Part shown: piece after piece, positions 57,776 to 64,000 of the stretch | How the letters are laid out: each line of letters opens with the position of its first letter | Numbering within the stretch: position 1 is the stretch's first letter | Source: Undaria pinnatifida | Lineage: Eukaryota; Sar; Phaeophyceae; Laminariales; Alariaceae | Assembly (NCBI GenBank): GCA_012845835.1 | Contig: JABAKD010000023.1 | Coordinates: 16,426,702-16,490,701 of the forward strand | Reading direction: 5' to 3' | DNA: 64,000 bases | Notes under the pieces: model-generated | Seen by the model: the letters and a program-made list of their open reading frames with translations, nothing else | Database searches by the model: none | Told to the model about the DNA's origin: nothing | Program-made: the position numbers and the translations under genes

Positions 57776-57967
57776 AACACGCAGAGAGCCTAACTTGACC
57801 GGCAGTGACGGCAATCTTCGCAACGCCACGCTAGAACAGATTTGACATGGGCCGCTGCACACATGAGACACACCTCCTTTGCGGACGGGAAAGCAATGCG
57901 CCGCGGAGATCTTTGGCGGCTGGCGCGGGTGCCTGTGCTGCCTGTGCTGGGGCTGCTGCTGCTGTGG

Positions 57968-58248
57968 TGACGGCACCACGAAGGGAGCTCGTTCTGGACG
58001 ATTTTTCCATCTCCGGCTTCACGACTTGGATATGGAAGGGTCAGTGATGTGCAGACTACGTGCTGCTGTCTGCGGTGGTGTCGGCGTGCCTACAGGGCGC
58101 GACATCCAGCCTTCTTTGCGACCTCAAAGAGAGGTGCATGCTGTGTCCGATAAGCATAAACCAGAGGGTGGAAACCCGGGGATGGAGCTCTTTTGTCCCC
58201 TGTGTGTCAAAAAAATGACACCCACGTGTGTGTCATTATCACTCCCCC
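57968..58248 (-). repeat. MULE right terminal inverted repeat
   Basis: Complement of 46465-46745 with few changes. Similarity to the left subterminal repeats continues inward to about 57880. Confidence 0.85.
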
Positions 58249-58257
58249 GATGTACCG

Positions 58258-61200
58258 GGCCAGCTTTTTGTAATCTTCGCCCGTGGAATTTTTGTGGAAA
58301 CCCCTATCGTATGTAGACTACTAGTCTAAAGGGAAAAAAAACAGAGTTTTGGGTGCGATGCCGCAAGGGATTACAGCCGCTCTGTGCCGCCATATCCCTT
58401 TTTGTGTCGACTACGAGTGTAGAGCGGGTGTTGACTAGGTTGCCTGTCCATCAGAATGTCACGCACGGCCGTGGTAGTCATCTATGCAACGAGTGCAATG
58501 CTGCTGTAGAGTGCTATATTCTGGCGATATCTTTTTACCGTTTGTTTGGTAGGATACGCGGAAGATGTGGCACCTTGGGACTCGAGACGTGCAGCATGCG
58601 GAAGGTTCACGAATAAATACAGCATGCTGAATTCCGCACGGAGAGTACAGATTGTCCTACCATTTAGCCTGGTGTGTAGCAGGTGCAGTATAGTACCGAT
58701 AGTAATAATCTTCAGTTGCAATCCGTACGTGTGCATGCGGCCTTTCGTGGGCCACACCACTGAGACGAGACTTGGGCCCATACAACGCACGTACGAATAC
58801 GCTGTCTGTATGTGCGAGGCTTGCACTGGCTTATACCGCAGCCTGGATTAGCTGCCTGTGTACGCTCCTCATGACATACTAAACAGACTTCGCCTTTCTA
58901 CCTTCGGCATTGCCCCCTGTAGGTATCGTTTGCTTTGCGCGCATGCACAGACAGCGACGACGCGGTCTCGACGTGTCAAAGCTTGACTGGAATCATATTT
59001 GTATCTGAAAATTATTCCTGCTCAGACCTCCTGCCCATCAGCCGTGGGTCCACCCTAGCCAAACCTGGGCGCTACTGGTTGGCACGCGCTACACGTTTGC
59101 GTAGGAATATCAAACGGCAGCCTCCCACTTAAGCGTTCTATCTTACTTTTGGCGGTACTCCGCCCACAATTCCATCTCTCACGTCAGTGTTGCCAACGTC
59201 ACCGTCTTCTCTAGTCCCTCGGTCGTCACATCACCCACTCCCCTCCCTAACACCAACACCCCATAACAAAAGGTAGACTGCCCCCTCCACCTCTACCCCG
59301 TTTACAGCACAAGCGAAGCCAGACGGTTCTGATCATGCTTGAGCTGTTTGCGACGCAGGGACCCTCGGAAGAGTGGTGTTTTTGCTGGTGTTGTTGCTAT
59401 ATTGCCCGCTTCGCTTCAACGTCTTTCTTGAATTCCTGCGAAAAAGTTGCACTCGCAGCCTTCCGCCTCTAGTCGGTCGGCCAGCACCTCGTTCTGGAAT
59501 TGCTACAGCTTCATTCCGGCTCGCCGCAAAGGCAGTGAAGTCCAGTACCTGCGGGGTTCTCCCTTTCGAGATGCTAAGGTGGCGAAAGGCTTGACGATAG
59601 TGTCCCGGCAGACATCCTGCTAACGGCGCGAACAGATCAAACAGCAAGGAGGACACAGGGGATGGCGACACGAGGGGTTATCTGTCACTGAAAACTCAAT
59701 GCTATCATAACGCCGCAATTCGAAGTGGCAACGGGATAAAGGCAGGCAGTATACATTGAGTCCAAAGAACGATGCACGAATGCAGCTCCATACAGAGCAG
59801 CTGGTGTTCAACCGTCACCTCCAGATATAGCGAAAAAAATGCAAACCCCACGCCGGTCTCGCTAACAATCTGCGCGGCCACTAGCCCAGAAAAAATCCAC
59901 GGCATGTGATATCTTCTTCAATCCCCCCATTAAAAAGTAGGGTCGACTACCGCCAGGCTGTATCTCCGGAAAATTGTCTATCAGCATAGAGCGTAAACCT
60001 CTAGCAAACGCTAGCAACTCCGAGTCCGGTTCCCTGTGCCGTCGTTGGAATTACGGGGGATTTTAGCGTCGACAACGATCCTTGAGAGGGGTGGCCAGAA
60101 CTAGAGTTCACCGCGGCTGGTTTGGACGCAGAGCGAGCGACTGCAATTGAATTACGAGCGAAATCGACCCATAAATAGTGCTGCCTACTTGGTACATTGC
60201 AACTCTCCCTTGTGCTTAGCACGCTTCCCTCCGGCATATGCCTACTGTACTATTTCGCTAAATATGAAGACATCATACGCGATGGCACGCAAACATTAGT
60301 TTTCGACGATGCTGACTGCGCCCAGGTGAGTTGAGTTATTAATTGACGATCTCCAAAGATCCCAACCATACCGAAGTCGCGTTTTTATTGCGGACGTGAC
60401 AGTGAGCCGATTTTAGTCAATGCGGTCAAACTTTGTGTGGCGCCGTACAACGGTATAGCTCCAATGATCTACGAAGCAATCGAGCCGCCCTGTCCAAGAT
60501 ATTTCTTTGTGTTGTCTACCCATAGCTATGCAGCCCCCCCCCGTTCCCCCCGGCGCAAGCACGTCTAAACTCACCTTGATGGAATAAAATCGAAGGCCGG
60601 ATCCAATAGGCCAAGGTCTTCCGCACCCGGCATAATTTTGTCGGGGGCTCCAAGTGAGACTCGCCGTCTGGGGCGCTGGAAAATGGGATGATAGGAAGAC
60701 AGATTTTGGGGACAGGCGATAAGCAGCAAGGCGATATTTCCGCCAACCGGTCATGGCGTACGAGGCATGCAATCGTTTGCAATCCCAGGTACACGCACGA
60801 AACAAGGAAAAAAAAGGCGCCTGAGACGCGACCTCATTGTACTCGCTCACATGGTTCGCACTCCAAGCGCAATCTTTATCTTTGTCACCTGTGATTCTTC
60901 AAGTGTTTTTTAAGTAAATTGGTACTCAACCCCGACACGATATATAACACGCCGGAGGGTTTGAAACTTACCAGCACAACCTAACGTATCACTGTGCTTG
61001 CTAGGACAGAACGACTGCGCGAAGTATCATTTTCTTCCGGCCCAACGGGCGTCTTCTGCTTGACTCGCTGCCTTGTCATACCAAAACAGTGGCGGCCGGA
61101 CGGATTCGACCACAAAGAAAGTAGAAAACATCAAGGGGTCAACGGCGGTATGCTCACCAATGCATATTTCACACTGACGGGGCGGTTTTGGATTCAGCAC

Positions 61201-63524
61201 CAAAATTGAAAACTGAACGTAGAAGTTTATTACATGGGAAGAGCACATGAACATTTACAACTGACACTCACCGCATCGCTCTCCCCGGGAATGCTATGCA
61301 TGGTTTTGCGCCGATATCGTCCGTCACGGCTCTGAGCCCCACTCCACGAACAGGCGCATGATTGGTGCGCGTGGTGGCCTTCACGCCCACCGCGCAACGT
61401 CCTAAAAGAGTGGTAGGGAACAGCATCACCAGTCACACGTCAGCAGGCAGAAACAGTCTGGACGCCATTTCGCCAATACTGTACATCTGAGGAGGGGAAG
61501 AACGTGAAAGTATGCGAGGTATGGGATGGAAACAAGTTCAAGAGATGAACGTCCACGGTAGAACGTGACGCGCATCACACGCGTTGCGGTGCACGTTGCT
61601 CAAGCCTGAACGAGACATGAACGAATCGTCCCTCCGCGCCATCTACTCGACAACCAGTCAACCTCACCTTAACGCGGCGGAATCCTTTCCCGTTGTCCGC
61701 GTTTCTCACTCCTGCCAAAGGCCGTATTGTGCTCCCGATGGATGCTTCGGCGTTGAGGTTCCCATCAATCTATGAGCATCTTTTTTTTCAAGAAGCAAGG
61801 GCGAAGAGAGAAACGGTGCTGTACAGATGCTGCTGACTCCTATCTTGGATGACTTGAGGTTCCTACCAACCAGAGTACAGTACCTGTGCACTTGACAACC
61901 TGTGTACTCGGACAATCTGTGCTAGTGTACATAAGTATACGGCGACAGTTGCTCGGCGATACGAACAGCAGGACACCGTAAACAACAGCAGCAACATCCT
62001 CAACAGCTAGCGTAACCGACACAGCTAATACTGATACTGTACAGCATAAATCCTAGCTTTTGCAGCGGCTACTGCTGCTTCATGTGACAGTTGCTGTTGC
62101 CATGCCTATCACTGCCGCTGTTATTCCACACCTGGGAAAACAGTATATCGACTACGTGCGCGGTGTGCATGTTGTCCGGCAATACGGTACGTGCGTTGGG
62201 GAGCCGCGGGCAGCAGTAGCCGTATAAGGACAGCAGCAGCAGTAGCAGCAGTAGCAGCAGCAGCTGCAGCAGCAGAGGTCTAAAAAAGTAATTGACACAG
62301 CTTCTATCACTCTATACATGTAGCAACCCAGTTGCCACTGCTGCCGCTGTCACGCGTTGCTGTTGATGGTGAACCTTTTCCCGCCAATGTCCTCCACGTG
62401 TGACTACGCGATGACTGTGCTCAACGCGTGCAATAATAGGATGCCGCAGACAGCAGCCGCGACCGCCGCAGCAGCCGCTCAAAGCAATGTGCATTACCTC
62501 TACCACTGTACAGTAGCAACCCCAGCAGTCTGTTACCCTCTGCGGCGTACCTAGTACTGTTACTGCCGCTGTCCGCGGCCTATTGTTGTTGCAACACAGC
62601 AGTTAAAAAGTTGGTAGCTGCTGTTTCGTGCACTGGTCGCATCCGTGCGCTATGTATTCGTGCAATGGAGCGTACGAAGACACCGCCTACAAACCTGACC
62701 AGAATCTAGTCAAACGAAGCCTACGAGACAACGATACACAACCAATCAAGCGCATGAAAGTACCAGCGAAAGCATCACCCTTCTACTCACGATATTGCTG
62801 CATGTTGCTGGCCTTGCTGCTGCGCGTGCGGCACGGAAAACAGACTCGCCCGGTCAGGTCAATCAAGGCTCCAGTGTCGCTCCAACTAGACCCGATCTGT
62901 ATCGCTTTTTTGGCGGTGGTGGTTGTCGACGCAGGGGGCCATCCTCACCGAAAACGTTGGCTTTTTAGGGTCTACCAGTATGTGCACGGTGATCCCCAGC
63001 TCATGACATTCCAGGAATGTGTGTAGAAGGGCATTCGAGCTTCTAAAATGTGGGTAGTGTTCGAGTGGGGAGCGTGCAGAGCAGTTTGAATTGCGGCGCG
63101 ATGCAAAGCAAATGCAAAGCAGAATAGAGCCTTTTGATTGGTCAATGCAAAGAAAAATGGGGTTTCGATACAATGGGTGCATTACGATGCAAAGCAAATA
63201 AAGCTCTATGATTAATCAATGCAAAGCAGATCTGGCCCGCTGCGTTCAAGACTCGCCCCCAAGTGGAAGATTGAACGAAGGAAATCTGGGGTTTGTGGAG
63301 AGGTACTGAATCGTTGGCCGGATTGAAGAGAGGGGGTGGGGAAGAGGTTTATCGAGTCAGTGAGGGACCAGTTGGTTGAATTAGGAAGACAGAGGCTGGG
63401 AAGGGTTTGAGAGAAAAAGGAAGAAGACCTGAGTACGGGACTCTACTCGTGGGTGTGTGCGAGCAGGGGTCTGGCACTTGGGGGGAAGGTGGCGAGTTGA
63501 AAGAAGAAGGGGGTTCAATATCTG
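58258..63524. other. No gene recognised; low-complexity patches
   Basis: Over 5 kb without a convincing gene. Visible structure: CAG/GTA microsatellites (62225-62275), alternating CAGC-rich patches (62440-62480), and two diverged ~100-bp repeats built on ATGCAAAGCA (63100-63235). An open frame of 112 codons at 59333-59671 (minus) lacks domains. Confidence 0.5.
63100..63235. repeat. ATGCAAAGCA repeats
   Basis: ATGCAAAGCA or ATGCAAAGAA occurs about five times in two diverged ~85-100-bp units that also share an AGAGC/AGCTCT and GATT..TCAATGCAAAG order. Confidence 0.6.
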
Positions 63525-64000
63525 ATGTCGGGAAAACACGCGAGTGCTCAGGAAGCAGCGGCGGCTGCTGCGGCTGCATGGAAAGCGGCGCACCCACTGG
63601 GCGTGGATGAAGGAGGGGAAGAAGGATCAGGCAGTGCTGCGGCTGCTGCGGCTGCTGCTGCGGCTGCTGCTGCTGCTGCGGAAAACGCTGTGGCTGATGC
63701 GGCTGCTGCTGCTGCGGATGCGGCTGCGGCGGCCGCTGCTGCTGCGAACGCTGCAGCGGCTGATGCTGCGGGAAATGCGGCGGAACACGACGACGGTGAC
63801 GTTGTTGGTGGGTTGGTTCAACTTGGAGCTCAGGACGCACCGGGAGCAATACAAGGTGGGAACGGGGGAGGGGGTGTCGCGGGTGGGGGTGCCGTCGGTG
63901 GTGTCGCGGGTGGGGGTGCAGTCGTTGGTCAGCAGGGTATACCACAGATACCGGTTGCAGATCAGACAAGCCAGAACACCCTTCGCATTTCCAACATAGT
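63525..64000 (+). CDS. Partial Ala-rich then Gly-rich protein, N-terminal part
   Basis: Open from ATG at 63525 to the window edge, 158 codons. It starts MSGKHASAQEAAAAAAAWKAA, runs through long Ala stretches broken by Asp, Asn and Glu, then a Gly/Val stretch with a repeated GGGVAGGGAV, and then a mixed part (QQGIPQIPVADQTSQNTLRISNI). Codons for Ala vary (GCT, GCG, GCA, GCC), which argues for selection on the protein rather than a simple GCT repeat. Leaders like this occur in gag-like proteins and many nuclear proteins. Not recognised. Confidence 0.45.
   Translation, partial: MSGKHASAQEAAAAAAAAWKAAHPLGVDEGGEEGSGSAAAAAAAAAAAAAAAENAVADAAAAAADAAAAAAAAANAAAADAAGNAAEHDDGDVVGGLVQLGAQDAPGAIQGGNGGGGVAGGGAVGGVAGGGAVVGQQGIPQIPVADQTSQNTLRISNI

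Larger units (their letters stand above)
46465..58248 (-). mobile_element. 11.8-kb Mutator-like element (MULE)
   Basis: Ends are GGGGGAGTGATAATGACACAC and its complement, part of ~280-bp inverted repeats. A 9-bp target duplication, GATGTACCG (46457-46465) / GATGTACCG (58249-58257), or CGATGTACC shifted by one, flanks it. Nine-bp duplications and long inverted ends are the mark of MULEs. Inside, on the minus strand, is a long intron-containing gene coding MULE transposase motifs, a SWIM finger and an OTU-type domain. Confidence 0.85.

Noticed and set aside
59333-59671. A 112-codon minus-strand frame
   Set aside because: No domain, no splice partners and no second copy; length is within chance for this base composition.
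62628-63026. A 132-codon plus-strand frame
   Set aside because: No recognisable motif, splice signals or codon pattern; treated as chance.

Overview
This is nuclear DNA of a eukaryote made almost entirely of transposable elements. There is no operon, bacterial promoter or viral core gene. Multi-exon genes with GT-AG introns, many CAG/CTG runs, long G tracts and nested insertions suggest a repeat-rich protist or alga. A brown-algal or other stramenopile genome is my best guess, from style alone. Gene models below come from reading frames, splice signals and intron-phase agreement; no search was run. Positions quoted for sites and splice junctions may be off by a base.

Layout. (1) 1-34255: head-to-tail copies (A-F) of a Helitron-like repeat, 'family I'. 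Copies start near ACTATATAYCTAGACC and end in a GC-rich hairpin followed by GCGAAGCCCTTG, between A and T. Each carries fragments of one captured, intron-containing, Cys-rich gene. The copies are interrupted by a TRIM-like element (1049-1405), a 360-bp insertion (2499-2858), a Ty3/gypsy retrotransposon (6229-15165, minus strand), a 5.4-kb protein-less element with 0.95-kb direct repeats (18087-23491), a 1-kb insertion (24192-25232) and a G-tract element (28911-32771). (2) 34260-36494: two tandem copies of a second Helitron-like family with the same ends but other cargo. (3) 36583-36885: a GGGTC array folding back on itself. (4) 38044-46444: three copies of an ~830-bp repeat and an inverted family I unit (39640-44762) with an internal 930-bp triplication. 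(5) 46465-58248: an 11.8-kb Mutator-like element (MULE) with inverted ends and a 9-bp target duplication. It carries a long minus-strand gene that seems to join an OTU-type cysteine peptidase to a MULE transposase with a SWIM zinc finger. (6) 58258-63500: no gene recognised. (7) 63525-64000: start of an Ala-rich reading frame that runs off the window.

Most striking observations: the probable OTU-transposase fusion; a primer-binding region in the gypsy element that reads as the 3' half of tRNA-Ser(CGA) and is followed by a second, decayed primer site; a perfect five-unit heat-shock element in each gypsy LTR; an LTR-LTR tandem joined by PBS and PPT remnants; and the Helitron-like arrays with shared ends and exchanged cargo.
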